Of a stretch of DNA of 64,000 nucleotides, positions 48,746 to 59,264 are shown in pieces. The stretch comes from Candidatus Ruthia sp. Cpac_8_S14 (lineage in GTDB: Bacteria > Pseudomonadota > Gammaproteobacteria > PS1 > Pseudothioglobaceae). The position numbers and the translations under genes were made by a program. The stretch covers positions 711,380 to 775,379 of the forward strand of contig CP072533.1 in assembly GCA_021730205.1 (NCBI GenBank), given 5' to 3'. A model generated the notes under the pieces. That model was not told where the DNA came from, made no database searches, and saw only the letters and a program-made list of their open reading frames with translations. Position 1 is the stretch's first letter; each line of letters begins with the position of its first letter.

Positions 48746-48949
48746 ATGACAATTAATAACGTCGTATCAGCAATGGCTGGCATTATTATTATGATTTCAC
48801 TACTACTAGGCGCACAAGCAATCAGTCCATTTGCTTATAATTCTAATTGGTTGTGGTTAACTGCATTTGTTGGTTTTAATCTATTTCAATCAGCATTCAC
48901 AGGGTTTTGCCCAGCGGCAATCATTGCAAAAAGATTGGGTGCTAAATAA
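48746..48949 (+). CDS. DUF2892 (YgaP-like transmembrane) protein
   Basis: This 67-residue protein has two membrane helices (about residues 7-27 and 35-52) with the family pattern NWLWLTAFVGFNLFQSAFTG and FCPAAIIAKRLG, including the conserved Cys. The domain also occurs at the C terminus of rhodanese YgaP. Its function is unknown; association with sulfur transfer in YgaP is the only hint. A clear promoter and GGAG precede it. A weak hairpin (CCTTAC/GTAAGG, 48969-48991) follows. Confidence 0.85.
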   Translation: MTINNVVSAMAGIIIMISLLLGAQAISPFAYNSNWLWLTAFVGFNLFQSAFTGFCPAAIIAKRLGAK

Positions 48950-49004
48950 TACTACACCTACACGCGAACCTTACCTACTAAATAAGTAAGGCTTGTGACT
49001 TCTA

Positions 49005-50405
49005 TTATTTTTTAGATGATGCAGATTTAACGTCAAACCAATTTAATTTTTCTCTTAGTTTCACCACCTCGCCAATAATAATCAAGGTAGGGGCGTGGAT
49101 GATTTCATTTTCTACTAAGTCTGGCAATCCTTTTAGGGTTGTGGTGTGAACCTTTTGCTCAGGTGTTGTACCTTTTTCAACCAATGCCACTGGCATATCA
49201 ACACGCATACCATGTGTGATTAATTGCTCTGATAAATGTCTTGCGCCGTTAAGTGCCATATAAAATACAATGGTTTGTTGTTCAAGTGCCAATTCATGCC
49301 AAGGCAGGTTCATACTGCCGTCTTTTAAGTGCCCCGTTACAAAACGACAAGATTGTGAATAATCTCTATGTGTTAATGGAATACCTGAGTAAGTAGAGCA
49401 GCCAGAAGCTGCTGTAATACCAGGTACTACTTGAAAAGGTATGCCGTTTTCAGCCAACGTTTCAATCTCTTCACCACCACGACCAAAAATAAAAGGATCC
49501 CCCCCTTTAAGACGACAAACTCTTCTGCCTTGTTTGGCTAAATCTACCAACAATTGATTAATATCGCCTTGTGGCACAGCATGGTTATCGCGCTCTTTAC
49601 CAACATAAACCAGTTGTGCATCGCGCCTAACCAACTCCATCACACCTTCTGAAACCAAACGATCATATAAAACAACATCTGCCTGTTGCATAAGACGCAA
49701 AGCTCTGAAGGTTAACAAATCAGGATCACCAGGGCCGCCGCCCACCAAATAAACTTCACCTACTTGAGCTTTAGTGGTGCTATCAAGTTGTGCTTGTAAA
49801 TCTACTTTGGCTTCCGATACTTTACCTGAGAATACTTTTTCAGCAACAATGCCAGAAAAAGCTTTTTCCCAAAAATATCTCCTGTCTTCAATGTTGTTAA
49901 ACTTTGCTTTAACTTTGTCTCTAAAATCGCCCGCTAATTCTGCCAATTTACCGTACGTATATGGCAACGTGCTTTCTAATTTTGCACGGATTAAACGTGC
50001 CAAAACTGGCGATTTTCCTACTGATGAAATAGCAATTACAATTGGCGACCTATCCACAATTGAAGGCATAATAAACGTACATAAATCTGGGGAGTCAACC
50101 ACATTAACAGGGATATTGTTTTGGCTGGCTAATTCAGATACTTGTTTATTCAGGTTAGCATTACCTGTGGCAGAAACAATTAAGACCTGCCCTTTAACAT
50201 CAGATAGCTCGAAGCTTTTTTCAATATAAATAATTTTGTTGTCATTGGCTAATTTAGTAATATTTTTACAACAACTTTTTGCCACGCAAGTAACTTGCCC
50301 ATGGGCTTTCAACAATAGATTAATTTTCCGATAAGCAATACCACCACCACCAACAATCAGACAAGGTTTTTGTTTAATCTCAATAAAAATAGGCAAATAA
50401 TTCAT
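49005..50405 (-). CDS. cysG: Trifunctional sirohaem synthase
   Basis: This 466-residue protein makes sirohaem from uroporphyrinogen III. The N-terminal CysG-B half (residues 1-200) is the NAD-dependent dehydrogenase/ferrochelatase with VGGGGIAYRKI and VDSPDLCTFIMPSIVDRSP. The C-terminal CysG-A half is the SAM methyltransferase with VGGGPGDPDLLTFRAL, VLYDRLVS and RLKGGDPFIFGRGGEE. Sirohaem serves sulfite/nitrite reductases, including reverse-acting dissimilatory sulfite reductase in sulfur oxidisers. Confidence 0.97.
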   Translation of the reverse strand: MNYLPIFIEIKQKPCLIVGGGGIAYRKINLLLKAHGQVTCVAKSCCKNITKLANDNKIIYIEKSFELSDVKGQVLIVSATGNANLNKQVSELASQNNIPVNVVDSPDLCTFIMPSIVDRSPIVIAISSVGKSPVLARLIRAKLESTLPYTYGKLAELAGDFRDKVKAKFNNIEDRRYFWEKAFSGIVAEKVFSGKVSEAKVDLQAQLDSTTKAQVGEVYLVGGGPGDPDLLTFRALRLMQQADVVLYDRLVSEGVMELVRRDAQLVYVGKERDNHAVPQGDINQLLVDLAKQGRRVCRLKGGDPFIFGRGGEEIETLAENGIPFQVVPGITAASGCSTYSGIPLTHRDYSQSCRFVTGHLKDGSMNLPWHELALEQQTIVFYMALNGARHLSEQLITHGMRVDMPVALVEKGTTPEQKVHTTTLKGLPDLVENEIIHAPTLIIIGEVVKLREKLNWFDVKSASSKK

Positions 50406-50501
50406 AGTTTGTTTGATGCTACTAACAAGTCAGCATAAGTAGGATAAAAGTTTATATTATAATGTCTTAATAATCCATAAGGACACAAAACATTTATTGT
50501 T

Positions 50502-50909
50502 ATGCTCAATAAACACTATACCTGTCCTTTTTCCCACCTGATACTTAGCGGTAGATGTGGTTGTAAATTTGGGGCGAAAGACTGTATTGCAGAAAAAGAA
50601 TTTGGTGCTTGTTTGGACGAATCGTCTTCTAAACAATGTCAATCGTTGTATACTCATTTACGCGATAATAGCGATTTCGTCTTAAACACGCACCATCAAA
50701 ATAATTTATCAGTTGGACAGCAATCAAAAATTAAAATGGGTGGGCTGTTGGCTTTGCAAAAAGTACTTAACATTGAAAATAGCGATCAAATCAAGGATAT
50801 ATCTAATGTAGTAAAAATTGTTGAAGAGAAATATATGGGTTTTAAACACATCCCTTTTTCAAAACTCATGCCTAAAATTGCACAATTCAAATTTAGAAAA
50901 AAACCTTAA
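50502..50909 (+). CDS. Conserved-looking Cys-rich cytoplasmic protein of unknown function
   Basis: A 135-residue protein, no signal peptide or membrane helix. Six cysteines lie in the first 46 residues (C8, C19, C21, C28, C37, C46: CPF, GRCGCKFGAKDC, GACLDE, KQCQSL), suggesting an iron-sulfur or zinc site; the rest is helical and basic at the end (KFRKKP). It overlaps the end of hda by four bases (tail to tail) and is divergent from cysG. I do not recognise the family. Codon usage and length argue for a real gene. Confidence 0.7.
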   Translation: MLNKHYTCPFSHLILSGRCGCKFGAKDCIAEKEFGACLDESSSKQCQSLYTHLRDNSDFVLNTHHQNNLSVGQQSKIKMGGLLALQKVLNIENSDQIKDISNVVKIVEEKYMGFKHIPFSKLMPKIAQFKFRKKP

Positions 50910-51580
50910 ATACCCAGTGTTTGTTTAACAAAAGGGATGGAAATGTTATTCTTTTGCTGTAATGATGCTTCATCTAAAACACTAATTATGTTCAAAACAT
51001 CATTCAAATCACGTGAAAGAACTTTGAACAAATAGTGGTACACCTTGCTATTTATGTTGATATTCTTATCCAGCATTTTGCGCTCAATAATAAGAATTTT
51101 TTGCTCATCATTGAGCGCCTCTAGTGTGAAAGCAACCGCTAAAGACAAGCGTGTTTTCAAATCCTTTAATAGATTCAACTCACTAGATAAAGCATTTGCA
51201 GAAACAATCAACTTAGTATTAGTTAACTTAATTCTGTTATGTAAATCAAATAACGCCTGTTGTTGGGCGATACTCAAACAATCAACGTTGTCAATACAAA
51301 TCCAATCAACAGGTGCTAAACCACTTATTACCCCTTTTGGTAGTTCTTGCTTTATGTCAATAAAAACAACATTTAATCGCTTATCTAGTGCACTAAGAGC
51401 ACAACCTTGCAATAGATGAGTTTTACCACTAGATTTGACACCCGAAATAAAGACAACAGCTGAGCCTTTTTGAGTAAATAACTGATTAACAAAATCTAGA
51501 ACTTGTTGATTTCTCTTGCCAATAAAATTGGACAACAACATTTTTGAATTCAATGAAAGCGGTAATCTAAGTTGATTCAT
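50906..51580 (-). CDS. hda: DnaA regulatory inactivator Hda
   Basis: This 224-residue AAA+ protein resembles the DnaA core and, with the sliding clamp, triggers hydrolysis of DnaA-ATP. Its N terminus QLRLPLSLN contains the clamp-binding-like QLxLP motif. Walker A is SGVKSSGKTH, and the Walker B region reads VDWICIDNVDCL. It overlaps pgsA by four bases. Confidence 0.92.
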   Translation of the reverse strand: MNQLRLPLSLNSKMLLSNFIGKRNQQVLDFVNQLFTQKGSAVVFISGVKSSGKTHLLQGCALSALDKRLNVVFIDIKQELPKGVISGLAPVDWICIDNVDCLSIAQQQALFDLHNRIKLTNTKLIVSANALSSELNLLKDLKTRLSLAVAFTLEALNDEQKILIIERKMLDKNININSKVYHYLFKVLSRDLNDVLNIISVLDEASLQQKNNISIPFVKQTLGI

Positions 51581-52143
51581 TGAGGATTTTTTTTTTCTTG
51601 CAAAATGACTTGTTCAATCCAAATCCACACATAGTCTGCACCGCTAAGCACGGTTGATGTGGCTGTAATAATAAAGAAAATAGTGTTGTATTGTGGCAAA
51701 ACTGGATAAATTTGCACCATCACTAAAAACAAAACTAGTGCAATTTGTAGTACGGTATTAATTTTTGAAAGTTTTGAGGGTGATAATAAATCATTTTTAG
51801 AGGTGCCTGAGCCAATAAAACACCCAACTGTACCTGAAACAATCATAAAATCACGCAAAAAAACCAACACTAATAACCACAGCGGCAATAATTCAATCAC
51901 GTATAAAGCCACAAAACTACCGACTAATAGCAACTTATCCGCCATTGGATCTAAAATAGAACCTAACCTACTTTGAAAAGAGTAGCGTTTGGCAATCCAT
52001 CCATCCAGCGCATCAGTAATGCCTGCAATAAAAAACAGCACCATTGCCAAAAAATATTGGTGATTTAACAAAGTCATAACAACTGGCACTGTTAAAATAA
52101 TGCGCAAGATTGAAAGCGCATTAGGCAATGAAGAAAAACTCAT
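51577..52143 (-). CDS. pgsA: CDP-diacylglycerol-glycerol-3-phosphate 3-phosphatidyltransferase
   Basis: This 188-residue inner-membrane enzyme commits CDP-diacylglycerol to phosphatidylglycerol. The CDP-alcohol phosphatidyltransferase motif (DG..A...R......G..LD...D) is seen in DALDGWIAKRY followed by LGSILDPMADK. About five membrane helices. It is divergent from purM and overlaps hda. Confidence 0.95.
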   Translation of the reverse strand: MSFSSLPNALSILRIILTVPVVMTLLNHQYFLAMVLFFIAGITDALDGWIAKRYSFQSRLGSILDPMADKLLLVGSFVALYVIELLPLWLLVLVFLRDFMIVSGTVGCFIGSGTSKNDLLSPSKLSKINTVLQIALVLFLVMVQIYPVLPQYNTIFFIITATSTVLSGADYVWIWIEQVILQEKKNPQ

Positions 52144-52197
52144 TTTTTATTTACCAAAAAGAATTCATAAAGAAATTAATTATACGGAAGAACTGTC

Positions 52198-53199
52198 ATG
52201 TCATCACTCTCATACCTTGACTCAGGCATTGACATTACCAAAGGTAATGCGCTGATTGAACAAATCAAACCGATTGCTAAATCAACCACTAGACCTGGGG
52301 TATTGGCTGGTCTTGGCGGCTTTGGTGCGATGTTTGAATTGCCTATTAATAAATACAAGAATCCGGTTCTAATCTCAAGTACAGACGGCGTTGGCACTAA
52401 ACTCAAAGTGGCACAAATGTTAAACAAACATGATACGATTGGCATTGATTTAGTTGCCATGTGTGTCAATGACTTAATTGTCCAAGGTGCTGAGCCGTTA
52501 TTTTTCCTAGATTATTATGCAACAGGCAAGTTAAATACCAAACTGGCTACATCCGTTATTTATGGCATTGGTGAAGGTTGTAAGCAATCGGGTTGTGCTT
52601 TAATCGGTGGCGAAACAGCTGAAATGCCAGGTATGTACCAAGGTGAAGAATACGACCTTGCTGGTTTCTGCGTGGGCATTGCTGATAAAGACAAAATAAT
52701 TGATGGCACGAAAGTCACTAAAGGTGACCATATCATTGCCCTGGCATCTTCTGGTCCACATTCTAACGGTTTTTCACTAATACGCAAAGTTCTAGCGCAA
52801 TCAAACCCAACTGACGCACAATTAAATGCACTAATTGATCCTACTAAAATCTATGTAAAATCAGTATTATCATCGATTGAAAGGTTCTCAGTACATGCTA
52901 TTTCACACATTACAGGCGGTGGTTTATTGGAAAACATTCCTAGAGTATTGCCTGAAAACTTGAGCGCAAAACTTGACGCCAATTCTTGGCAACTACCCAG
53001 TATTTTTCAGTTTTTACAAGACAATGGCAATATTAATATGATGGAAATGTATCGAGTATTTAACTGTGGCATAGGCATGATTATTATTGTGCCAGCAGAA
53101 CAAAGTACTAATGCTATTCAACACTTAAATAAGCTAAGCGAACATGCTTGGCTAGTGGGTGAAATTACGAACAATCAAGGCTCTCAAGTTATCATTTAA
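52198..53199 (+). CDS. purM: Phosphoribosylformylglycinamidine cyclo-ligase
   Basis: This 333-residue enzyme closes the imidazole ring to AIR in purine synthesis. Motifs include [37 protein letters not shown], and [13 protein letters not shown]. Spacing to purN is short, and the pair forms the common purMN operon. Confidence 0.97.
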   Translation: MSSLSYLDSGIDITKGNALIEQIKPIAKSTTRPGVLAGLGGFGAMFELPINKYKNPVLISSTDGVGTKLKVAQMLNKHDTIGIDLVAMCVNDLIVQGAEPLFFLDYYATGKLNTKLATSVIYGIGEGCKQSGCALIGGETAEMPGMYQGEEYDLAGFCVGIADKDKIIDGTKVTKGDHIIALASSGPHSNGFSLIRKVLAQSNPTDAQLNALIDPTKIYVKSVLSSIERFSVHAISHITGGGLLENIPRVLPENLSAKLDANSWQLPSIFQFLQDNGNINMMEMYRVFNCGIGMIIIVPAEQSTNAIQHLNKLSEHAWLVGEITNNQGSQVII

Positions 53200-53213
53200 C
53201 TTGTATATTGAGC

Positions 53214-53819
53214 ATGAATGGCGTTGTTTTAATTTCTGGTAATGGCTCAAACCTACAATCAATTATTAACCATTCTACTGCTATTGATTTAGACATTAAA
53301 GTAGTTATTAGCAACGACAGCAAAGCCTATGGGCTAAAACGTGCCGAACGTGCAAACATTCCTACCCACACACTGAGTCACAAGCATTTCTCATCTAGAG
53401 AAGAATTTGACCAAGCATTAAGCAACGTTATTAATCAATATAATCCTGAAATTGTTATTCTTGATGGCTTTATGCGCATACTAGGTGCGAAATTTACGCA
53501 TCAATATTCAGGAAAAATGCTTAATATTCACCCCTCATTATTACCAAAATTTCAAGGGCTCAATACCCATCAAAGAGTGATAAAAGCTAAAGAAAATCAG
53601 CATGGTGTTACTATTCACTTTGTGACTGAACAGCTTGATGGAGGCCCTATTATTGCCCAAGCTAGTGTTGATGTTATTGATACAGATACAACAGAATCTT
53701 TGGCAAAACGTGTTCTGTTTGAGGAACATAAATTATTCCCAAAAGTTATTCATTGGTTTACACAAGGCAAGCTAAAACTTGAAAAAAATCACGCCATACT
53801 AGATGGAAAAGTCTTATGA
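53214..53819 (+). CDS. purN: Phosphoribosylglycinamide formyltransferase 1
   Basis: The ATG at 53214 gives 201 residues. The enzyme transfers formyl from 10-formyl-THF to GAR. Key motifs are LISGNGSNLQSI, LDGFMRILG, NIHPSLLPKFQGLNTH with the catalytic Asn-His, and GVTIHFVTEQLDGGPII with the catalytic Asp. A TTG at 53208 is a possible alternative start. It overlaps the next gene by four bases (ATGA). Confidence 0.96.
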   Translation: MNGVVLISGNGSNLQSIINHSTAIDLDIKVVISNDSKAYGLKRAERANIPTHTLSHKHFSSREEFDQALSNVINQYNPEIVILDGFMRILGAKFTHQYSGKMLNIHPSLLPKFQGLNTHQRVIKAKENQHGVTIHFVTEQLDGGPIIAQASVDVIDTDTTESLAKRVLFEEHKLFPKVIHWFTQGKLKLEKNHAILDGKVL

Positions 53820-54559
53820 GATTGCTTACCTTAATTACATTTTCAATTTTAATTAACTCTGTAGCGCACGCCTTAAAAGCACATACTGCTAACTACCAAT
53901 TATCTATTAATGGTTTTAAGATAGCTGAAGAAGTTAGGACATTACACAAACTAGATAAACATTATTTTTATACTGCAAATGCTAGAACCTCAGGACTTGC
54001 AGCCTTCATAAAAGACTATTCTATAGCGTCAAGCTCTAACTTTTCGATTAGTCATCAAGGTGTTGATGCCATACATTACCAAATCATAGAACAAGAAGAC
54101 GAGGAATTGGTTAAGAATCATGCCTTTGACGTTTACTCAAAAAATCATGCTGTTGTGTCTATTCTCACTAAGACCCAGCCAAAAATTAGAGTTTGGCAGT
54201 CTAAGGGTGGTAGTATTGTTGATCCTCTAAGTTTATTTTTAGCTTTATCAAATGATTTAGAGCACAACCCTAACCAATCTATATTTACCTACCAAGTGGC
54301 CAATGGAAAATCAATCAAACAGCATCAATACAAAAGAATCAATGAACGCCTGATTAAAATCAACAACCAATCTGTTAAAGCCATTAAAATTAGTAGAATC
54401 AACACTAGTAATAATAATATAAAGGCCTATTTTTTACCCAAGTATGGGTATTTACCCGCATTGATAGAGCGAAATAAAAACGGCAAAAACTACACATACA
54501 AACTTACCAATTTACAGATTGAAAATGGAGCCAAAGACAAACTACAAGTAAGCTTTTAA
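53816..54559 (+). CDS. DUF3108 secreted protein
   Basis: This 247-residue protein has a signal peptide (about residues 1-19, ending AHA). The pattern [20 protein letters not shown], a conserved YSIASSSNF, and [10 protein letters not shown] matches DUF3108, envelope proteins of unknown function often linked to purN in gammaproteobacteria. It is translationally coupled to purN. Its last 18 bases overlap the 3' end of convergent uvrA. Confidence 0.85.
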   Translation: MRLLTLITFSILINSVAHALKAHTANYQLSINGFKIAEEVRTLHKLDKHYFYTANARTSGLAAFIKDYSIASSSNFSISHQGVDAIHYQIIEQEDEELVKNHAFDVYSKNHAVVSILTKTQPKIRVWQSKGGSIVDPLSLFLALSNDLEHNPNQSIFTYQVANGKSIKQHQYKRINERLIKINNQSVKAIKISRINTSNNNIKAYFLPKYGYLPALIERNKNGKNYTYKLTNLQIENGAKDKLQVSF

Positions 54560-57358
54560 ATATTGACCCGTATACGAGCCTTTAAATTTTACCACCTCTT
54601 CTGGCGTACCAAACGCAATAATTTGCCCACCCTTATTACCCCCTTCAGGGCCTAAATCAACAATCCAATCTGCAGTTTTAATAACATCAAGGTTGTGTTC
54701 AATGATAACAATGGTATTGTTATGCTCGCGTAATCTATTAATAACTGATAACAAAAGTTTAATATCATGGAAATGTAAGCCTGTTGTCGGTTCATCAAGA
54801 ATGTAGAGTGTTTGTCCAGTATCCATTTTTGACAACTCTTTTGCTAATTTAATGCGTTGCGCTTCACCGCCGGACAAGGTGATTGCATTTTGTCCAAGGG
54901 TGATATAGGAAAGTCCAACATCCATTAAAGTTTGTAATTTTTGTTTAATTTTGGGCATAGGTTGGAAAAATTCACAAGCCTGTTCTACAGTCATATCAAG
55001 CACTTGTGCAATACTCTTTCCCTTGTAAAGTACTTCTAAAGTTTGTTGATTGTAACGCTGGCCTTGGCACACATCACATGACACATAAACATCTGGTAAA
55101 AAATGCATTTCCATCTTAATCAGCCCGTCACCCTTGCATGCTTCGCATCTACCGCCTTTAACATTAAAACTAAAACGTCCTGCTTTATAACCGCGCATCC
55201 TTGCCTCTAAAGTTTGTGAAAATAAATCACGTACTAACGAAAACACACCCGTATAAGTGGCTGGATTAGAGCGTGGCGTACGTCCAATTGGGCTTTGGTC
55301 AATATTGACAATCTTATCAAAATAATTTAAACCTTCAACTGATTCATACTCAGCAGGCGTTGTCTGTGCACGATTAACTTCTCTAGCCGCTAAAGCATAC
55401 AAAGTGTCGTTAATTAGGGTTGATTTTCCAGAACCAGACACACCTGTCACACAAGTTAATACACCTACAGGGATAGACAAGTCAACTTTATTAAGATTGT
55501 TACCCTTAGCACCTTTAATACACAACCACTGACTAGCACCTTTACGTTTAGCAGGCACTTCAATACCTTGGCGACCACTTAAATAATCACCCGTTAAAGA
55601 TTTAAGATTGTTTTCAATGTCTTTAGGGCTGCCCATTGCAACAATTTCACCGCCATGAATACCAGCACCAGGACCGATATCAATCACGTAATCAGCCTGT
55701 TTAATTGTCTCTTCATCATGCTCTACCACAACCACTGTATTGCCAATATCACGCAAATAGGTCAGTGTATTTAGTAACTTTTGATTATCTCTTTGATGCA
55801 AACCAATTGATGGTTCATCAAGCACATACAGCACACCCATCAGCCCTGCACCAATCTGACTAGCCAAGCGAATACGTTGCGCTTCACCACCTGACAAACT
55901 ATTTGCTCTACGGTCAAGAGTTAAATATTCTAAACCTACATTAATTAAAAATGCCAAACGCTGAACAGTTTCTTTTAAAATCTTATCCGCAATTTGACCA
56001 CGAGCGCCTTCCAACTTCAACTCTTTGAAAAAATCATAAATATCAGCAATAGAAAGTTTGGTGATATTTGATAAGTTCTGTCCATCAATAAACACATTTC
56101 TAGCTGATTCATTCAACCTATCACCACGACATTGCCCACAATCCTTGCTCACTACATAACGGGAAAGCTCTTCTCTAACACTACGAATCTCACTTTCTTC
56201 ATAACGTCGCATCATTCTTGGAATAATGCCTTCAAATGGCTTAGCCTTATTAGACCAACTTTTACGCCCTTTTATTTTGGAAAAATCAATGTCATCTGTA
56301 CCACTTCCATAAAGAACAATTTTTTTGTGCTTATCGCTTAATTGTTCATAAGGGGTTTCAATACTAAATCCGTAATACTTACCTACCAACATTAGCATTT
56401 GATAAAAATAAGCATTTGAGCGCCCCCAACCATAAATAGCACCATCTGCTAAACTCATGTTAGGATTGGCCACAACTTTTTGCTTATCAAACATATCTTT
56501 TACACCTAAGCCATCGCAAGTTTGACAAGCGCCAACTGGATTGTTAAATGAGAAAAGTCTAGGCTCTAATTCACTTAATGAGTAGCCACACTCAACGCAG
56601 GAAAATTTAGCAGAAAACACCTTTTCTTGCCAAGATGGATCTTCTTCCATAGGTGCAACTCGCACCAAACCAGCACTCAAATTAAGTGCAGTTTCCAACG
56701 ATTCAGACAAACGTGAGATCATGTCTTCTCGTATTTTTAAACGATCAATGATAATTTCAATAGTATGGTTAACTTTGCCATTAAGTACTTCCATTTCATC
56801 TATATACACGACTACGCCATTAACTCTAGCCCTTAAAAAACCTTGGTGGTTTAATTCTTCCAATAATTTTGCATGGCTGCCTTTGCGATTTTGCACAATG
56901 GGTGCTAGCAGCATGATCTTCTCACCTGTTGGTAATTTGACAATACTATCTACCATTTGAGAAATGGTTTGAGACTCAAGATTAATTTGGTGTTTTGGAC
57001 ACTTAGGAATGCCTACGCGAGCAAACAACAATCTTAAATAATCATAAACTTCTGTAATTGTGCCAACCGTTGAGCGTGGGTTGTGTGAGGTGGCTTTTTG
57101 TTCAATGGAAATGGCTGGAGAGAGTCCTTCAATATGATCAACATCAGGTTTTTCCATGAGTGACAAAAATTGACGCACATAAGTTGATAAAGACTCCACA
57201 TAACGACGCTGCCCTTCTGCATAAATAGTGTCAAAAGCCAATGAAGATTTACCCGAACCAGACAAACCAGTAAGCACAACTAACTTATTTCTAGGGATGT
57301 CAATATCGATATTTTTTAAATTGTGGGCTCTGGCGCCATGAATACTAATTTGATCCAT
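54542..57358 (-). CDS. uvrA: Excinuclease ABC subunit A
   Basis: The ATG at 57358 gives the standard [16 protein letters not shown] start and 938 residues. UvrA recognises bulky DNA lesions as a dimer and loads UvrB. It has two ABC ATPase modules (Walker A LSGSGKSS and VSGSGKST; signatures LSGGEAQRI twice) and zinc modules ([24 protein letters not shown]). An upstream in-frame extension to 57397 is not family-like. Confidence 0.97.
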   Translation of the reverse strand: MDQISIHGARAHNLKNIDIDIPRNKLVVLTGLSGSGKSSLAFDTIYAEGQRRYVESLSTYVRQFLSLMEKPDVDHIEGLSPAISIEQKATSHNPRSTVGTITEVYDYLRLLFARVGIPKCPKHQINLESQTISQMVDSIVKLPTGEKIMLLAPIVQNRKGSHAKLLEELNHQGFLRARVNGVVVYIDEMEVLNGKVNHTIEIIIDRLKIREDMISRLSESLETALNLSAGLVRVAPMEEDPSWQEKVFSAKFSCVECGYSLSELEPRLFSFNNPVGACQTCDGLGVKDMFDKQKVVANPNMSLADGAIYGWGRSNAYFYQMLMLVGKYYGFSIETPYEQLSDKHKKIVLYGSGTDDIDFSKIKGRKSWSNKAKPFEGIIPRMMRRYEESEIRSVREELSRYVVSKDCGQCRGDRLNESARNVFIDGQNLSNITKLSIADIYDFFKELKLEGARGQIADKILKETVQRLAFLINVGLEYLTLDRRANSLSGGEAQRIRLASQIGAGLMGVLYVLDEPSIGLHQRDNQKLLNTLTYLRDIGNTVVVVEHDEETIKQADYVIDIGPGAGIHGGEIVAMGSPKDIENNLKSLTGDYLSGRQGIEVPAKRKGASQWLCIKGAKGNNLNKVDLSIPVGVLTCVTGVSGSGKSTLINDTLYALAAREVNRAQTTPAEYESVEGLNYFDKIVNIDQSPIGRTPRSNPATYTGVFSLVRDLFSQTLEARMRGYKAGRFSFNVKGGRCEACKGDGLIKMEMHFLPDVYVSCDVCQGQRYNQQTLEVLYKGKSIAQVLDMTVEQACEFFQPMPKIKQKLQTLMDVGLSYITLGQNAITLSGGEAQRIKLAKELSKMDTGQTLYILDEPTTGLHFHDIKLLLSVINRLREHNNTIVIIEHNLDVIKTADWIVDLGPEGGNKGGQIIAFGTPEEVVKFKGSYTGQYLKAYL

Positions 57359-57442
57359 ATAAAATATACCGGACAAAGAGTTAATTATAACCATCAAAAC
57401 AGGTAAAATCCCCTAATATTATGACTCTTTAGAGCACGTTTA

Positions 57443-58156
57443 ATGAGGAAATACAAACGTATCTTATTAAAACTCAGTGGCGAAGCTTTAGCCAGCACTG
57501 AAAATACGATTGACCCAGTAACACTAAACAAAGTGCTTGGTATTATAAAATCAGTACTTAGTCAAAATGTTGAAATAGCGATTATTGTTGGTGGTGGTAA
57601 TATTTTTAGAGGTGCAGCACTCGTACAAGCTGGTATGAATCGTATTACTGCTGATCATATAGGTATGTTAGCAACAGTTATGAATGCACTTGCTATTGCA
57701 GATACTTGTCAAAGAAATAAGATTGATACACTGGTTATGTCTGGTTTTCCAATTGGTGGTGGTGTGTGTGATTCAATTAACCATGTGCGTGCTAAACAAG
57801 CTTTAAACAAGGGCAAGGTCGTCATTTTTTGTGCAGGCACAGGCAGCCCATGTTTTACCACTGACACCGGCGCAGCACTACGCGCTATTGAAATTAATGC
57901 AAATATTGTATTTAAAGCCACCAAAGTAGATGGCATTTATACTAGCGACCCTATCAAAAATCTTGATGCAAAACGTTATGATTTATTAAGCTTTGATGAA
58001 GCAATTGAGAAAAATCTTCAAATTATGGATATATCTGCGTTTGCACTATGTCGTGAACATGATTTAGAAATTTGTGTATTCAGTATGCTAGAAAACACAA
58101 ATACATTATCAGATATTTTAAAAGGCGAACCTTTGGGCACCATCGTAAGGAAATAA
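57443..58156 (+). CDS. pyrH: Uridylate kinase
   Basis: This 237-residue hexameric amino-acid-kinase-fold enzyme phosphorylates UMP. Motifs: LLKLSGEALAS, VVGGGNIFRGA, GTGSPCFTTDTGAALRA and the KVDGIYTSDP segment. It precedes frr by three bases, as in most bacteria; rpsB-tsf, the usual upstream genes, are not here. Confidence 0.97.
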   Translation: MRKYKRILLKLSGEALASTENTIDPVTLNKVLGIIKSVLSQNVEIAIIVGGGNIFRGAALVQAGMNRITADHIGMLATVMNALAIADTCQRNKIDTLVMSGFPIGGGVCDSINHVRAKQALNKGKVVIFCAGTGSPCFTTDTGAALRAIEINANIVFKATKVDGIYTSDPIKNLDAKRYDLLSFDEAIEKNLQIMDISAFALCREHDLEICVFSMLENTNTLSDILKGEPLGTIVRK

Positions 58157-58159
58157 ATT

Positions 58160-58717
58160 ATGTTAAATGAAATACAACAAGACGCACAAAACAGAATGAA
58201 TAAAAGTGTTGCCTCACTTGAGAATGTTTTTAGTAAAATTAGAGCAGGTCGTGCACATCCATCACTACTCGAGCAAATTCATGTGGATTATTATGGCTCT
58301 ATGGTGCCGCTATCTCAAGTGGCTAATATTAATGCAGAAGATTCACGCACACTTAAGGTATCTCCATGGGAAAAGGACATGGTCGTTGTGATTGAAAAAG
58401 CCATTATGACATCAGATTTAGGACTTAACCCACAAACCATGGGACAAGTCATGCGCATTCCTTTGCCACCACTTACTCAAGAGCGCCGAGGTGAGTTGGT
58501 AAAAGTCGTCAAAGATGAGACAGAGCAAGCTAAAGTTGCCATCCGCAATATTCGTCGCGACGCCAATTCTGATTTTAAAGAACTGTTAAAGGAAAAGGAA
58601 ATTTCAGAGGATGAAGCTAGAAAAGCAGAGGATGATATTCAAAAAATTACTGATACACATATTAAAGAAATAGAAACCAAACTTGGTGAAAAGGAAAACG
58701 CTCTATTAGAAATTTAA
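58160..58717 (+). CDS. frr: Ribosome recycling factor
   Basis: This 185-residue protein splits post-termination ribosomes with EF-G. Conserved text includes [28 protein letters not shown], and [20 protein letters not shown]. It is the second gene of pyrH-frr and is followed by a strong terminator. Confidence 0.97.
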   Translation: MLNEIQQDAQNRMNKSVASLENVFSKIRAGRAHPSLLEQIHVDYYGSMVPLSQVANINAEDSRTLKVSPWEKDMVVVIEKAIMTSDLGLNPQTMGQVMRIPLPPLTQERRGELVKVVKDETEQAKVAIRNIRRDANSDFKELLKEKEISEDEARKAEDDIQKITDTHIKEIETKLGEKENALLEI

Positions 58718-58737
58718 TCTAGGTTTTAAACAGCTGG

Positions 58738-58775
58738 TCAATAAAAATCCCGTTTTATATCGGACTTTTTATTGA
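58738..58775. terminator. Bidirectional intrinsic terminator after frr
   Basis: TCAATAAAAA (58738-58747) pairs with TTTTTATTGA (58766-58775), with an inner CCG/CGG. T-runs occur on both strands, so it can end frr and the convergent 58787 gene. Confidence 0.75.
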
Positions 58776-58786
58776 TTTAATGAGTA

Positions 58787-59170
58787 CTAATCTTGATGAT
58801 TTTCTACGCAGGTGAAATAACCTTTCCATCTCTTTGGTGAGAACAATGTACCCATTTCATCAAGCGGACCTGTATTATACAAAAACCCACTCGCAAGTGC
58901 TTGTTTGAATCTTTCTATGTTGGTATTAGATAAATCAAGTCTATCTTTACAAGCCTCATGTGCTGCTACTGTCACTGGAATGCCGGTTGTAGTTTGGCCA
59001 ATCACCTTGGAGGTGTTAGTTAGTGTCATTGTGTCAATATTATGCTCACCCTTCACCACAATTTTATCAAAAATTGGCTCAACAGGTCCCATATCATAAT
59101 CGTCTCCACCAGCCATCACACTACTTACTAATGTAAACGTTATAACAAGGCTCAGTGTTTTATTTATCAT
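58787..59170 (-). CDS. Small secreted protein of unknown function
   Basis: A 127-residue protein with a clear signal peptide (hydrophobic residues 7-19, cleavage near VMAG). The mature part begins acidic (GGDDYDMGPVEP), has two cysteines (AHEACKD and YFTCVEN) that could form a disulfide, and no membrane helix. I do not recognise the family. A ribosome site and a dedicated terminator support a real gene. It is not near any secretion system. Confidence 0.65.
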   Translation of the reverse strand: MINKTLSLVITFTLVSSVMAGGDDYDMGPVEPIFDKIVVKGEHNIDTMTLTNTSKVIGQTTTGIPVTVAAHEACKDRLDLSNTNIERFKQALASGFLYNTGPLDEMGTLFSPKRWKGYFTCVENHQD

Positions 59171-59264
59171 TTTTCTATCTCCAAATTATTCAAAGTTGAC
59201 TTATTCCCCTTTTGGTTCCATATTTTATACTACTTATTATAGGATAGCCACCTTTACATAAGTT

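Noticed and set aside
57359..57397. Longer start for uvrA
   Set aside because: The extra residues are not found in UvrA, whose N terminus matches the internal ATG.
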